From DATFLK01 sp035267815 (GTDB taxonomy: Bacteria > Pseudomonadota > Zetaproteobacteria > Mariprofundales > Mariprofundaceae), in NCBI GenBank assembly GCA_035267815.1, contig DATFLK010000092.1:1-42891 (forward strand): DNA of 42,891 nt, read 5' to 3'. A model generated the notes under the pieces. It did not search any database. It saw only the letters and a program-made list of their open reading frames with translations, and was not told the origin of the DNA. Positions 7,474 to 16,739 of the stretch are shown here, piece by piece. The translations under genes and the position numbers were made by a program. Positions within the stretch are counted from its first letter, which is position 1. Every line of letters begins with the position of its first letter.

Positions 7474-8105
7474 ATTTGGTGCCAATGGTTATCGAACAGA
7501 CGTCCAGAGGGGAACGCTCTTTCGATATCTACTCGCGGCTGCTGAAGGAACGGATCATCTTCATGACGGGTGCCGTGGACGACAATATGGCCAATCTAGT
7601 GACGGCACAGTTGCTGTTTCTCGAATCCGAGGCGCCGGACAAGGATATCTATCTCTATATCAACAGTCCCGGCGGCATGGTTACCGCCGGTCTGGCGATT
7701 TACGATACCATGCAGTACATCCGCTGTGATGTGGCCACGCTCTGTATCGGGCAGGCCGCCAGTATGGGAGCGCACCTTCTGGCCGCGGGCACGGCCGGCA
7801 AACGTTTCGCACTCCCCAATGCACGCATCATGATCCATCAGCCGCTGGGTGGTTTTCAGGGGCAGGCGACCGATATCGAGATCCACGCCCGCGAAATCCT
7901 GAAACTGAAAGAGCGGATGAACGAGATGATGGCCCAACACACGGGGCAGAGCATTGAGAAGATTAGCGAGGATGTGGAGCGTGATTTCTTCTTGACCGCC
8001 GAGGAGGCGCGCGATTACGGTTTAATCGACGAAGTGCTGACCAAGCGCCCCGAGGCCCTGCAGGTCTCTGGAGCTGGAGGTAAGGATGGGAACGGAAAAC
8101 AGTAG
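7470..8105 (+). CDS. clpP: ClpP, ATP-dependent Clp protease proteolytic subunit
   Basis: The serine peptidase that forms the double seven-membered chamber of ClpXP. The catalytic triad is visible: Ser98 in G-Q-A-A-S-M-G-A, His123 in I-M-I-H-Q-P, and Asp172 in E-R-D-F-F. The length of 211 residues is normal. The ATG overlaps the tig stop (ATGA), so translation is coupled. The 3' end overlaps clpX by 20 bases. Confidence 0.98.
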   Translation: MNLVPMVIEQTSRGERSFDIYSRLLKERIIFMTGAVDDNMANLVTAQLLFLESEAPDKDIYLYINSPGGMVTAGLAIYDTMQYIRCDVATLCIGQAASMGAHLLAAGTAGKRFALPNARIMIHQPLGGFQGQATDIEIHAREILKLKERMNEMMAQHTGQSIEKISEDVERDFFLTAEEARDYGLIDEVLTKRPEALQVSGAGGKDGNGKQ

Positions 8106-9354
8106 CGGGGACTCAACCCTTTATTGTTCCTTTTGCGGTAAAAGCCAGCATGATGTGAAGAAGCTGATTGCCGGGCCGACCGTCTTTATCTGCGATGAGT
8201 GTATCGAGCTGTGCAACGAAATCATCCAGGAGGAACTTCCGTCCGATGAGGATGCTTCGGGAAAGCGCGAAGGCAGCATTCCCATGCCGCAGGAGATCAA
8301 GGCCTTTCTCGATGATTATGTGATCGGTCAGGAGCAGTCCAAGCGGATGCTGTCGGTGGCTGTCTATAACCATTACAAACGCGTCGAACACAATAAGCAG
8401 GGCGATGTCGAAATCGCCAAGAGTAATGTGCTTCTGCTGGGGCCGACCGGTTGCGGTAAGACACTGCTTGCGCAGACTCTGGCGCGTCTGTTTGATGTTC
8501 CTTTTACGATGGCCGATGCCACCACGCTGACCGAGGCGGGCTACGTCGGCGAGGATGTCGAGAATATCATCCTGAAATTGTTGCAGGCCGCGGATTATGA
8601 TGTGGACAAGGCCCAGCGCGGTATTGTCTATATCGACGAGGTTGACAAGCTGTCGCGCAAGGCGGATTCGCCGTCGATTACCCGTGATGTCTCCGGTGAG
8701 GGGGTGCAGCAGGCGCTTCTGAAGCTGATCGAGGGCACGGTGGCTGCCGTGCCGCCTCAGGGGGGGCGTAAGCACCCACAGCAGGAGTTTCTGCAGGTGG
8801 ATACTACCAATATCCTGTTCGTGCTCGGTGGGGCGTTTGCCGGTCTGGAGAAACTGATCGAGAGTCGAAGCGAAAAGCGTTCCATCGGGTTCGGCGCCAA
8901 GGTCAGTAGCGTCTCTGAGCGCGATATCGGCGATGTCCTGAGTCAGGTGGAACCGGAGGATCTGATCCAGTATGGCCTGATTCCGGAGCTGGTCGGCCGT
9001 CTGCCCGTGGTGGCGACATTGCACCAGCTCGACAAAGAGGCACTGCTCAAGATTCTGGTCGAGCCCAAGAACGCCTTGGTTAAACAGTACAAAGCACTGC
9101 TGGCGTACGATGGTGTTGATCTGACGTTCAGCGATGATGCGCTTGAGGCGATTGCCGACAAGGCGATCGCTCGCAAAACCGGTGCGCGCGGTCTGCGTGC
9201 CATCATGGAATCGGTGATGCTTGACGTCATGTATGACATTCCGTCGCTGGGCAATGTCGAGAAGTGCCTGATCAATGGCGATGTAGTCCAAGGTAAGGGC
9301 AAGCCGATGCTGGTGTTCGACAGGGAAGATTCCGTCGCCGAGGGCGGTCAGTAA
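8086..9354 (+). CDS. clpX: ClpX, ATPase subunit of the ClpXP protease
   Basis: An AAA+ unfoldase that delivers tagged substrates to ClpP. It has an N-terminal zinc-binding domain with Cys14, Cys17, Cys36 and Cys39, Walker A at 119-126 (G-P-T-G-C-G-K-T), Walker B at 180-187 (I-V-Y-I-D-E-V-D), the G-Y-V-G-E-D pore loop near 152, and the G-A-R-G-L-R sensor II. The length of 422 residues is normal. The start overlaps the end of clpP by 20 bases. The IGF loop needed for ClpP docking appears as S-I-G-F-G near residue 266. Confidence 0.98.
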   Translation: MGTENSSGDSTLYCSFCGKSQHDVKKLIAGPTVFICDECIELCNEIIQEELPSDEDASGKREGSIPMPQEIKAFLDDYVIGQEQSKRMLSVAVYNHYKRVEHNKQGDVEIAKSNVLLLGPTGCGKTLLAQTLARLFDVPFTMADATTLTEAGYVGEDVENIILKLLQAADYDVDKAQRGIVYIDEVDKLSRKADSPSITRDVSGEGVQQALLKLIEGTVAAVPPQGGRKHPQQEFLQVDTTNILFVLGGAFAGLEKLIESRSEKRSIGFGAKVSSVSERDIGDVLSQVEPEDLIQYGLIPELVGRLPVVATLHQLDKEALLKILVEPKNALVKQYKALLAYDGVDLTFSDDALEAIADKAIARKTGARGLRAIMESVMLDVMYDIPSLGNVEKCLINGDVVQGKGKPMLVFDREDSVAEGGQ

Positions 9355-9521
9355 ACGGCGCCTCTCTGTCCGGTACTCCGGAACCGGAGTGCTTCCATCT
9401 GTACGCGGGGCGTGTTCTGCGATAAGCTCAAAACAGTATTGTTGCTGCATCGGGATGTGGCCCAGCGCTGCATGGCTGCGGGCAGAGACCCGGCCGTAGA
9501 TGCGCGATAAAGGAGATATTC

Positions 9522-11948
9522 ATGGCTGAATGGACGAACGATTCGGATAAGTCGACAGCGAGCTCGGGTTGCCTGCCTGTATTGCCGCTGCGCGATATCG
9601 TCGTATTTCCTCACATGATCGTGCCGCTCTTTGTCGGTCGCGACAAGTCCGTCCATGCCCTGGAAGAGGTGATGCACAGCGACAAGCAGATCCTGCTGCT
9701 GGCCCAGAAGGATCCCACACAGGATGACCCGGCGGAAGATGGCCTTTACCGGGTCGGAACCGTAGGCAATATTCTGCAGCTTCTGAAGCTTCCCGACGGC
9801 ACCATCAAGGTGCTGGTTGAGGGGGGCGCACGTGTTGAGGCGAGCCACCTTGAGGTCGGGGAGTCGTCGCTGCGCGCCGACTATCAGGTGATCGACGAGG
9901 TTGTGGAGGATGAACGCGAACTGGATGCTATTGCCAAGAGTGTGATGCAGCAGTTCGAGAATTACGTGAAACTGAATCGCAAGATGCCGCCGGAAGTGAT
10001 GGTGTCGCTTTCGGGGATCGATGACGTCAGTAAGCTTTCGGACACGATTGCCGCGCATCTGAATCTCAAGCTGGAGGACAAGCAGAAGTTGCTCGAAATC
10101 CAGGGCGTGGCCGCGCGTCTGGAGCGCCTGTATGCCTATATGCAGGACGAGATGGAGATGCTGCAGGTCGAGAAGCGCATTCGCACGCGCGTTAAGCGGC
10201 AGATGGAAAAGTCCCAGCGCGAGTATTATCTGACCGAACAGATGAAAGCGATCCAGAAGGAGCTCGGCGAAGGCGGCGAAGAGCAGGGTGAGCTGGAGGA
10301 GCTGGAGGCCAAGATCGGTTCGGTCGGCATGAGCAAGGAGGCTGAGGCGAAGGCTCGGGCCGAATTGAAGAAGCTGAAGATGATGCCGGCCATGAGCGCC
10401 GAAGCGACGGTGGTACGCAACTACCTCGATTGGCTAGTCTCCATCCCCTGGAGTAAACGGAGTCGTGTGCGTCGTGACCTTCCGACCGCCGAGCGCGTGC
10501 TCAACGAAGACCATTATGGCCTGGAGAAGGTGAAGGAACGTATTCTCGAGTATCTGGCTGTGCTGCAACTGGTTCGCAAGATGAAGGGGCCTGTGCTCTG
10601 TTTTGCCGGGCCGCCGGGGGTCGGTAAGACCTCACTGGGAAGATCCATCGCCCGTGCCACGCGGCGGAAGTTCGTGCGTATGAGCCTGGGCGGTGTGCGG
10701 GATGAGGCCGAGATCCGGGGGCACCGCCGTACCTATATCGGTTCCCTGCCGGGTAAGATCGTTCAGTCGATGAAAAAGGCCGGCACCCGAAATCCGCTGA
10801 TTCTGCTGGATGAGATCGACAAGCTCGGGGCCGATTTCCGTGGCGATCCCTCGTCCGCCCTGCTTGAGGTGCTGGATCCGGAGCAGAATCATACCTTTAA
10901 CGACCACTACCTTGAGCTGGACTACGACCTCTCCGAGGTTATGTTCATTACCACGGCGAATAGCCTGAATATCCCGGCGCCACTGCTCGATCGTATGGAG
11001 ATTATCCGTATTCCGGGCTATACCGAGGACGAGAAGAGAGCGATCGCCACCCGTTATCTGCTGCCCAAACAGCTGAAGGATCATGGGCTGAAGCCGAACC
11101 AGCTTTCGGTCGATGATGAGGCGATTCTTTACATGATCCGCCACTATACCCGCGAGGCGGGTGTGCGGAGTCTGGAGCGTGTACTGGCCAAGCTTTGCCG
11201 CAAGGCAGCCAAAAAGTGGCTCTCCTCCAAATCCCGCAGGAAGATTCGGGTACGCAGCGAGGATGTCGAACAGTATCTGGGTGTGGAGCAGTACCGTTAC
11301 GGCATGGCGGAGCAGGAGGACCAAATTGGTGTCGTGACCGGGTTGGCCTGGACCGAGACCGGTGGCGATCTGCTGCAGATCGAGACGGCGTTGATGCCGG
11401 GCAAGGGCAAGCTGACGGTGACCGGGCAGCTGGGCGATGTGATGCAGGAGTCGGTCCGGGCCGCCTTGACCTATGTGCGCTCCCGTGCCGACCAGCTCGG
11501 CCTGAAACCCGATTTCCACCAGAAGGTCGATATCCATGTCCACGTGCCCGAGGGCGCCATTCCCAAGGATGGTCCTTCGGCCGGCTTGGCCATGGCGACT
11601 TCGATGGTCAGCGCGCTGACCGGCATTCCGGTGAAGCGGACCGTATGTATGACCGGTGAGATTACTCTTCGCGGCAAGGCGCTGCCGATCGGCGGGCTAA
11701 AAGAGAAGTTGCTGGCAGCACGACGTGGGGGCTTGACGGAAGCAGTCATTCCTGAGGAGAATGCCAAGGACCTCAAGGAAATACCTGACAATGTACTAAA
11801 GGGCCTTACAGTCCATACAGTGTCGCATATGGATGAGGTTGTGGAGCATGCACTGGTCCGGCTTCCGGCTGAGATGCGAGTGTCGCCCGGTTATGTTCCA
11901 CCTGTGGTTGAAGGCATCCATGTTGACGGGGTACCGACGACACATTAA
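9522..11948 (+). CDS. lon: Lon, ATP-dependent serine protease
   Basis: A cytoplasmic AAA+ protease that degrades damaged and regulatory proteins. The 808 residues hold an N-terminal substrate-binding domain (about 16-210), a coiled-coil linker to about 300, Walker A G-P-P-G-V-G-K-T (363-370), Walker B with L-L-D-E-I-D-K (428-434), and a C-terminal S16 peptidase domain with the Ser686/Lys729 dyad (P-K-D-G-P-S-A and G-G-L-K-E-K). AAAGGAGA stands before the ATG. The 167-base gap after clpX holds a small symmetrical ACTCCGG/CCGGAGT element (9375-9390) without a T-tract. I found no convincing sigma-32 promoter there. Confidence 0.98.
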   Translation: MAEWTNDSDKSTASSGCLPVLPLRDIVVFPHMIVPLFVGRDKSVHALEEVMHSDKQILLLAQKDPTQDDPAEDGLYRVGTVGNILQLLKLPDGTIKVLVEGGARVEASHLEVGESSLRADYQVIDEVVEDERELDAIAKSVMQQFENYVKLNRKMPPEVMVSLSGIDDVSKLSDTIAAHLNLKLEDKQKLLEIQGVAARLERLYAYMQDEMEMLQVEKRIRTRVKRQMEKSQREYYLTEQMKAIQKELGEGGEEQGELEELEAKIGSVGMSKEAEAKARAELKKLKMMPAMSAEATVVRNYLDWLVSIPWSKRSRVRRDLPTAERVLNEDHYGLEKVKERILEYLAVLQLVRKMKGPVLCFAGPPGVGKTSLGRSIARATRRKFVRMSLGGVRDEAEIRGHRRTYIGSLPGKIVQSMKKAGTRNPLILLDEIDKLGADFRGDPSSALLEVLDPEQNHTFNDHYLELDYDLSEVMFITTANSLNIPAPLLDRMEIIRIPGYTEDEKRAIATRYLLPKQLKDHGLKPNQLSVDDEAILYMIRHYTREAGVRSLERVLAKLCRKAAKKWLSSKSRRKIRVRSEDVEQYLGVEQYRYGMAEQEDQIGVVTGLAWTETGGDLLQIETALMPGKGKLTVTGQLGDVMQESVRAALTYVRSRADQLGLKPDFHQKVDIHVHVPEGAIPKDGPSAGLAMATSMVSALTGIPVKRTVCMTGEITLRGKALPIGGLKEKLLAARRGGLTEAVIPEENAKDLKEIPDNVLKGLTVHTVSHMDEVVEHALVRLPAEMRVSPGYVPPVVEGIHVDGVPTTH

Positions 11949-11956
11949 AAAATCAG

Positions 11957-11987
11957 TTGACAGTGGATGGGGTAGCGCACGTAGAGT
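11957..11987 (+). promoter_or_regulatory. Candidate promoter of the HU gene
   Basis: A perfect -35 box TTGACA (11957-11962) lies just after the lon stop, with a weaker TAGAGT (11982-11987) at a long 19-base spacing. HU genes next to lon usually have their own promoter, which supports the reading. Confidence 0.35.
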
Positions 11988-12021
11988 TACCATCATCTAA
12001 TTCTTGCTTCGGGAGGAAACA

Positions 12022-12294
12022 TTGAATAAGGCAGATTTGGTTAATCATGTGGCTGCTTCGGCTGGCCTGAGTAAAGTCTCGGCTTCGGATGCCGTTGAAG
12101 CTGTGATCGGGGGGATTACGGGATCGCTGAAGAAGGGCGACTCTGTGAGTCTGGTAGGCTTTGGTACATTTTCTGTGGCGGAGCGTGCGGCACGTACGGC
12201 GCGCAATCCACGCACGGGCGAAACTATTAACGTGGCAGCCTCCAAGGCTCCGAAGTTCAAGGCCGGCAAGGGTCTCAAGGACGCCGTTAAGTAA
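12022..12294 (+). CDS. hupB: DNA-binding protein HU
   Basis: A histone-like nucleoid protein that bends DNA as a dimer. The start is TTG at 12022, chosen because GGGAGGA lies about 7 bases upstream and the product (M-N-K-A-D-L-V) is then exactly 90 residues, the classic HU length. The family signature lies in the arm region: G-F-G-T-F near 46-50, R-N-P-R-T-G-E near 61-67, and P-K-F-K-A-G-K-G-L near the end. The clpX-lon-hup order is shared with many proteobacteria, which supports the symbol hupB. Confidence 0.93.
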   Translation: MNKADLVNHVAASAGLSKVSASDAVEAVIGGITGSLKKGDSVSLVGFGTFSVAERAARTARNPRTGETINVAASKAPKFKAGKGLKDAVK

Positions 12295-12341
12295 GAGCCC
12301 TTTTGGACAGCTGATGCTGTCCGTTTGTTGCAGGAGATACC

Positions 12342-12385
12342 AAATCCATCCAGGGCAGTTGCACGAATTGTCCTGGATGGATTTT
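12342..12385 (+). terminator. Terminator after the HU gene
   Basis: A long stem (about 12342-12354 with 12372-12385, ATCCATCCAGG against its complement) is followed by TTTTCTC. A smaller hairpin, GGACAG/CTGTCC, lies just before it, at 12304-12322. Confidence 0.75.
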
Positions 12386-12427
12386 CTCACTCCGTTAAGT
12401 TAAATGATGGTGAACATGGATTGCTTC

Positions 12428-12436
12428 TGGTATGAT
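12428..12436 (+). promoter_or_regulatory. Extended -10 promoter for tRNA-Val/tRNA-Asp
   Basis: TGGTATGAT forms an extended -10 (TG at 12428-12429, TATGAT at 12431-12436) about 55 bases before tRNA-Val. It is followed by a GC-rich discriminator typical of stable-RNA promoters. No good -35 box is visible, as is common for extended -10 promoters. Confidence 0.45.
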
Positions 12437-12492
12437 CCCGCCACCTTGATGCAGGTGGTGCGCAATTCCTGCATGTCGCCATCAGAGGCGAC

Positions 12493-12568
12493 GGGCGAAT
12501 AGCTCAGCTGGGAGAGCAACGGCCTTACAAGCCGTAGGTCACAGGTTCGATCCCTGTTTCGCCCACCA
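12493..12568 (+). tRNA. tRNA-Val (anticodon TAC)
   Basis: A 76-base cloverleaf with encoded CCA. The acceptor arm GGGCGAA pairs with TTCGCCC, and the anticodon loop is CTTACAA. Paired with tRNA-Asp downstream. Confidence 0.97.
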
Positions 12569-12622
12569 TGTTGTTGTATTAAATAGATGTATACATCCTC
12601 GGACATAGCGAAGGATGCTCAT

Positions 12623-12699
12623 GGAGCGGTAGTTCAGCTGGTTAGAATGCCGGCCTGTCACGCCGGAGGTCGCGGGTTCGAGTCCCGTCCGCTCCGCCA
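12623..12699 (+). tRNA. tRNA-Asp (anticodon GTC)
   Basis: A 77-base cloverleaf with encoded CCA. The acceptor arm GGAGCGG pairs with CCGCTCC, and the anticodon loop is CTGTCAC. It ends just before a strong terminator. Confidence 0.97.
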
Positions 12700-12704
12700 T
12701 GTTT

Positions 12705-12735
12705 AATAAGGGCCGCATGCGGCCCTTATTTTGTT
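12705..12735 (+). terminator. Terminator after the tRNA-Val/Asp pair
   Basis: A perfect 26-base palindrome (12705-12730, AATAAGGGCCGCA and its complement) followed by TTGTTT. Being symmetrical, it could act on transcripts from either side. Confidence 0.8.
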
Positions 12736-12801
12736 TCTATGGCAGACAAATGTGGCCCGAAGCAGGAATATGGATAGGGTTTCATATCGAGGAGGGAGTG
12801 T

Positions 12802-13749
12802 ATGAGCACAGGCCTGAACGGAATTGCCAAGGAGGGTGCCAACGGCGCAGCCATGATGCCAGTGATTCAGGGTGTCGGCCGGGCGGCCACCGAGATTGCG
12901 GCACTGTTGCGCGGGGCTGTCTTCCGCGGAGCGTTGGGGAACGCTGGCGGTGAGAATGTGCAGGGCGAACAACAGCAGAAACTGGACGTGATCTCCGACG
13001 AGATCTTTCTGGAGGAGATGCGTTCGACTGGTCAGGTATGTGCTGTCGGTTCCGAAGAGCAGGAATCACTGTGCATCATCGAGGAGTACGCTTCGGCTCC
13101 TTGGCTGGTTCTGGTCGATCCACTCGACGGCTCTTCGAATCTCGATGTGGACGGTCCTGTGGGTACCATCTTCTCGGTGGTGAAACGACAGTCCGCAAGC
13201 GATCGCCAGCCCGAGTTGTCGGATGCACAGCAATGTGGTCGCAACGTCGTGGCCGCCGGTTACGTGCTCTACGGGCCTGCCACCATGCTTGTCTGCTCCA
13301 CCGGGAACGGGGTCAACGGCTATACCTACAATCCTACCTCCGCACGTTTTGAGTTGAGTCATCCCGATATGCGCATTCCGGCACAGGGTGGCTATTACTC
13401 GGTCAATGAGGCCAACAGCGACCAGTGGCTGTTTGATGCGGCGCAACGACTGGATGATATGAAACAAAAGACCGGTCTGGGTATGCGCTATGTCGGCTCG
13501 ATGGTGGCCGATATCCACCGTACCCTTTTGAAAGGCGGGGTGTTCCTATACCCGGCTGACGAAAAGAACAATAACGGTAAGCTAAGGCTGCTGTACGAGG
13601 CCATTCCGATGGGCTTCCTGATCGAACAGGCCGGCGGGATGGCCCATACCGGCAAGGCTCTGGTGCTGGATGTGGAGCCGACCGCGCTCCATCAGCGTGT
13701 TCCTGTCTATCTCGGTGCATCCGGAGCCGTGCAGCCTTTGGTGGAATGA
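12802..13749 (+). CDS. fbp: Class 1 fructose-1,6-bisphosphatase
   Basis: Hydrolyses fructose-1,6-bisphosphate to fructose-6-phosphate in gluconeogenesis and the Calvin cycle. The 315 residues contain the metal-binding V-G-S-E-E-Q-E (82-88) and the class 1 signature D-P-L-D-G-S-S-N (106-113). The substrate-site region includes R-Y-V-G-S-M-V-A-D near 234-242. GGAGGGAG precedes the ATG at a good distance. No other Calvin-cycle gene is in the window, so its use for carbon fixation is inference. The UDG gene follows after 4 bases. Confidence 0.95.
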   Translation: MSTGLNGIAKEGANGAAMMPVIQGVGRAATEIAALLRGAVFRGALGNAGGENVQGEQQQKLDVISDEIFLEEMRSTGQVCAVGSEEQESLCIIEEYASAPWLVLVDPLDGSSNLDVDGPVGTIFSVVKRQSASDRQPELSDAQQCGRNVVAAGYVLYGPATMLVCSTGNGVNGYTYNPTSARFELSHPDMRIPAQGGYYSVNEANSDQWLFDAAQRLDDMKQKTGLGMRYVGSMVADIHRTLLKGGVFLYPADEKNNNGKLRLLYEAIPMGFLIEQAGGMAHTGKALVLDVEPTALHQRVPVYLGASGAVQPLVE

Positions 13750-13753
13750 ACCG

Positions 13754-14431
13754 ATGGCGGCCGATGATGCACAGGCCTATTATCTGAAGCAGATCGGCGT
13801 CCATACGCCGCTTCCTCCATCGCCAGCACGCAACGAACAGACCGTTGCCCCTTCCCCCGAGGTTTCCCACGAGCCTGCAACGCTACAGGACTTGGCCCGG
13901 GACGCCGCCGGCTGTGTTGTCTGCCCGCTCTCTGAGGAGCGGACGCAGGTGGTATTTGGTGTCGGTAATCCGAATGCCGATCTGGTGTTCATCGGTGAGG
14001 CGCCGGGACGTGACGAGGATCTAAAGGGCGAGCCCTTTGTGGGGCGGGCCGGCCGATTGCTCGACCGTATGCTGGTGGGACTGGGACTGGATCGTACCTC
14101 GGTCTATATCATGAATGTGGTCAAGTGCCATCCATCCAACAACCGGGATCCCAGACCCGAGGAGATCGAGGCCTGTTCGCGCTGGTTCGATGCCCAGCTT
14201 CGGTTACTATCGCCGAAGGTGATCTGCGTGCTGGGGCGTGTGGCGGCCCAGAGTCTACTGGAGACGGATGCACCGCTCGGCAGTCTGCGTGGACGTTGGC
14301 ATGAGTATCATGATGTGCCGGTGTGGGTAACCTACCATCCGGCCTACCTGCTTCGTTCGCCGCATCAGAAGGCGCGGGCGTGGGAGGATCTTCGCAGTCT
14401 TCAGAAGCGCTGTATGGCCAGCGGCGATTGA
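13754..14431 (+). CDS. Uracil-DNA glycosylase, family 4 type (Fe-S)
   Basis: Removes uracil from DNA to start base-excision repair. The start was placed at ATG 13754, just after fbp, giving 225 residues; the longer frame would run inside fbp. Key features are G-E-A-P-G-R-D-E (motif 1), G-R-A-G-R-L-L-D, N-V-V-K-C-H-P, and T-Y-H-P-A-Y-L-L (motif 2 with His). Four cysteines, in C-V-V-C, K-C-H-P and E-A-C, are placed as in the 4Fe-4S family 4 enzymes. The N-terminal 45 residues are poorly ordered in appearance (Pro/Ala/Ser-rich). Phage-type polymerase-fused relatives look similar, but here it stands alone. Confidence 0.88.
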   Translation: MAADDAQAYYLKQIGVHTPLPPSPARNEQTVAPSPEVSHEPATLQDLARDAAGCVVCPLSEERTQVVFGVGNPNADLVFIGEAPGRDEDLKGEPFVGRAGRLLDRMLVGLGLDRTSVYIMNVVKCHPSNNRDPRPEEIEACSRWFDAQLRLLSPKVICVLGRVAAQSLLETDAPLGSLRGRWHEYHDVPVWVTYHPAYLLRSPHQKARAWEDLRSLQKRCMASGD

Positions 14432-14432
14432 G

Positions 14433-15731
14433 TCAGAAACCTCTGCCCGTTTCATTCTGGTCGTCGTCGGGTAGAGCTTTCTCCAGTCGCACGCGGCGAA
14501 TCCAGTGCCCACTCAGGCTCAATACCTCGATCCGTACGTTCTGAATCGCTAGGCATAACTTGGCTTCCGGCTGACTGCCGATCATCTCCACGATTAGCCC
14601 GCCAATGGTGGTGGCACCCTCCTCTGGCAGGTTGCTGTCCAGCTCCTGATTGATGTCATGCAGTCCTACGGTACCGGCGACAACCAGTGCCCCATCCGGT
14701 TGCGGCCACATTTCGGGCAGGCTAGGAAGATCCGATTCATCCACGATTTCGCCGACGATCTCTTCGACGATATCCTCCAGTGTGATCAGGCCGTCGATAT
14801 CGCCGTATTCATCCACCACGATGGCCATATGCTCATGTCGCGTCTGGAAATCGAACAGCTGGGCCAGTGCGTTCTTGCCAGCAGGGATGTACGGAGGGTC
14901 CCGCCAAATCATGGCATCGACCAGCCTGGTCTGCGGCTCCTGTTTGATCAGATCGCGCAAGTGCACGATGCCGATCAGGTTGTCGCCGTCCTGAAGAAAG
15001 ACGGGATATCTGGAAAAGGGCTTGCTCATCACACGGTTCAAGCAGGCCTCGATGGTATCGTTGGCGTCCAGCAGGACGATATTCTTGCGCGGTATCATCA
15101 ATGATTTTACCGGCACCTTGTGCAAGTGCAGGCTGCTCAACAACATCTGTTCTCGGGCCGTATCAAGCACGCCGGCCTCGGCGCCCATGTCAATGATGGT
15201 GGCCAGTTCGCGATGGGTCAGCTGAACATCGGTGCCCTTTTCCAGTTTCATCAGGCGCTGCATGATCCCGATGACGCCCATGAGCAGTGAAATGATCGGC
15301 CGGAGCAGGCGCATGATCCATTGCAATGGCGTAGCGACTTTGCAGGCAATCGCCTCGGCATGGGCAACGGCCAAGGTTTTGGGAAGGATCTCGGCAAGAA
15401 TGAGCACAGTGACTGTCATCGCAATGGTGGCATAGATGATGCCGGCATCGCCAAAATAGGCGACGAAGACGGCCGTGGCCAGCGAGGAGGCGGCAATGTT
15501 GACGAAGTTGTTGCCAAGCAAAATGGCCGCCAGCATCTGTTCCGGATGCTCCATCAGCCGGTATGCGCGACCGGCACCGTGATTCCCCTCTTCGCTGAGC
15601 AACCGGAGCCGGATACGCCGGGCCCGGGTCAGGGCGGTTTCCGAGCCTGAAAAGAAGGCCGATGCCAGCAACAGGAAAAAGAGGATGCCGATGGCAGCCG
15701 GCAGGGTGATGGAAAGGTGTTCGATCTCCAT
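14433..15731 (-). CDS. CorC/HlyC-family membrane protein with DUF21 and CBS domains
   Basis: A 432-residue inner-membrane protein of the CNNM/CorC (YfjD) type, linked to Mg2+/Co2+ homeostasis in studied members. An N-terminal DUF21 domain with three to four membrane helices (about 8-150) includes F-F-S-G-S-E-T-A-L near 27-35. A pair of CBS domains (about 205-330; R-Y-P-V-F then G-I-V-H-L-R-D-L) and the C-terminal CorC_HlyC domain follow, the latter with D-E-Y-G-D-I-D-G-L-I-T-L-E-D. It lies downstream of the YpjD-like gene on the same strand, as ypjD-yfjD do in enterobacteria. Confidence 0.92.
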   Translation of the reverse strand: MEIEHLSITLPAAIGILFFLLLASAFFSGSETALTRARRIRLRLLSEEGNHGAGRAYRLMEHPEQMLAAILLGNNFVNIAASSLATAVFVAYFGDAGIIYATIAMTVTVLILAEILPKTLAVAHAEAIACKVATPLQWIMRLLRPIISLLMGVIGIMQRLMKLEKGTDVQLTHRELATIIDMGAEAGVLDTAREQMLLSSLHLHKVPVKSLMIPRKNIVLLDANDTIEACLNRVMSKPFSRYPVFLQDGDNLIGIVHLRDLIKQEPQTRLVDAMIWRDPPYIPAGKNALAQLFDFQTRHEHMAIVVDEYGDIDGLITLEDIVEEIVGEIVDESDLPSLPEMWPQPDGALVVAGTVGLHDINQELDSNLPEEGATTIGGLIVEMIGSQPEAKLCLAIQNVRIEVLSLSGHWIRRVRLEKALPDDDQNETGRGF

Positions 15732-15799
15732 TTATCGAAAAGTATACGACATGGGCATGATCGGCAGGAAGGGGTGACCCTGAGGCATCTGGCCCCTGT

Positions 15800-16606
15800 T
15801 CAACTTAGCCAGGATTCGATAAGCCGGACGCCGAAATAGGCCAGTAACAGCAGGACGTAGGCGGTCAGTACCATGATGCTTGCCCGGCGCCCCTGCCATC
15901 CGGCCCGTTTCCGCATGACCAGCAGGGCGAGCAGCACGAACCAGGAGAATAGGGCCAGAATGACCTTGTGCGACACGAGCGCAAAGTGGCCCATGCCCTC
16001 CCATTGCCATGTCAGGCCGGAGATGATGCCGAGTGCGAGAAGCCATGTGGCTGAGCGTATCTGGGCGTACATATGGGTTTCGATTTCGATCAGCGATGGG
16101 AGCGACTGCGTAATACGGCCGATCTGTTTGCGTTTGAGCGCATGATCGAGCAATAGGTGCATGAGGGCATGCAGGGCGGCCAGCGTCAGGATCGCATAGG
16201 CCAGCAGGGAGATCAGCAGGTGGCTCGTTTCCAGAAAGGTGGTGGTATGCACCCATACGTATGGGGTCTGGGGCATCAGGGGGACGACGAGCAATGGGAT
16301 TGCCGTGGCCGGCAGCAGGAATAGGCCGAGCCCCTGGATACCGTGGTGCATCAGTCCGAGTGCATAGATGTACTGGACGATCAGGACACTGATGGCCACG
16401 GCGGCCGGCAGCTTGAAATCGATGCCCCACTCGGTGACGGGCTCCAGGCGCAGCAGTGCATAGAGCGTCAGCGCCATGGATACGGTCAGGATGATGGCGA
16501 CCGTTTTGGCGCTGACACGCGGTGTTCGCCATACGGTCTCCCAGACGAAATATGCACAGACGGCAGTAATGACGCCGGAGACGGGGAAGAGATAGATCGA
16601 CGACAT
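15800..16606 (-). CDS. YpjD/CcsA-like cytochrome c assembly family membrane protein
   Basis: A 268-residue integral membrane protein with about eight hydrophobic helices. The pattern of His residues in helices (T-T-T-F-L-E-T-S-H, then V-S-H-K-V) and a Trp-containing loop (L-T-W-Q-W-E-G) match the CcsA/ResC/YpjD superfamily (Cytochrom_C_asm). True CcsA proteins handle haem in cytochrome c maturation; YpjD paralogues are of uncertain function. The size and the CorC-type gene downstream favour YpjD. The divergent ispD begins 133 bases away. Confidence 0.85.
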   Translation of the reverse strand: MSSIYLFPVSGVITAVCAYFVWETVWRTPRVSAKTVAIILTVSMALTLYALLRLEPVTEWGIDFKLPAAVAISVLIVQYIYALGLMHHGIQGLGLFLLPATAIPLLVVPLMPQTPYVWVHTTTFLETSHLLISLLAYAILTLAALHALMHLLLDHALKRKQIGRITQSLPSLIEIETHMYAQIRSATWLLALGIISGLTWQWEGMGHFALVSHKVILALFSWFVLLALLVMRKRAGWQGRRASIMVLTAYVLLLLAYFGVRLIESWLS

Positions 16607-16739
16607 GGCCTCAGTTCGAACCTTTGGCAGAAATACATTTCATAGGCGCCTTATATCGGATGGCCCTCCTGCCCGCAACACTGCAGTCGGTCGGCATCAA
16701 GTGTTTGACCTCGGCTGGACATGCATCAACAATCAGGAC

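Noticed and set aside
9355..9521. Sigma-32 promoter before lon
   Set aside because: No CTTGAAA-type and CCCCAT-type pair at proper spacing was found. Only a small palindrome without a T-tract is visible.
12400..12606. Minus-strand frame with a G-R-N-R-D-R-T-C-D-L-R-L product
   Set aside because: Antisense of tRNA-Val; the same kind of spurious tRNA-derived protein.
15732..16532. A 266-codon minus-strand frame overlapping the YpjD-like gene
   Set aside because: Product rich in Pro, Arg and His without hydrophobic pattern. The other frame encodes a convincing multi-pass membrane protein.
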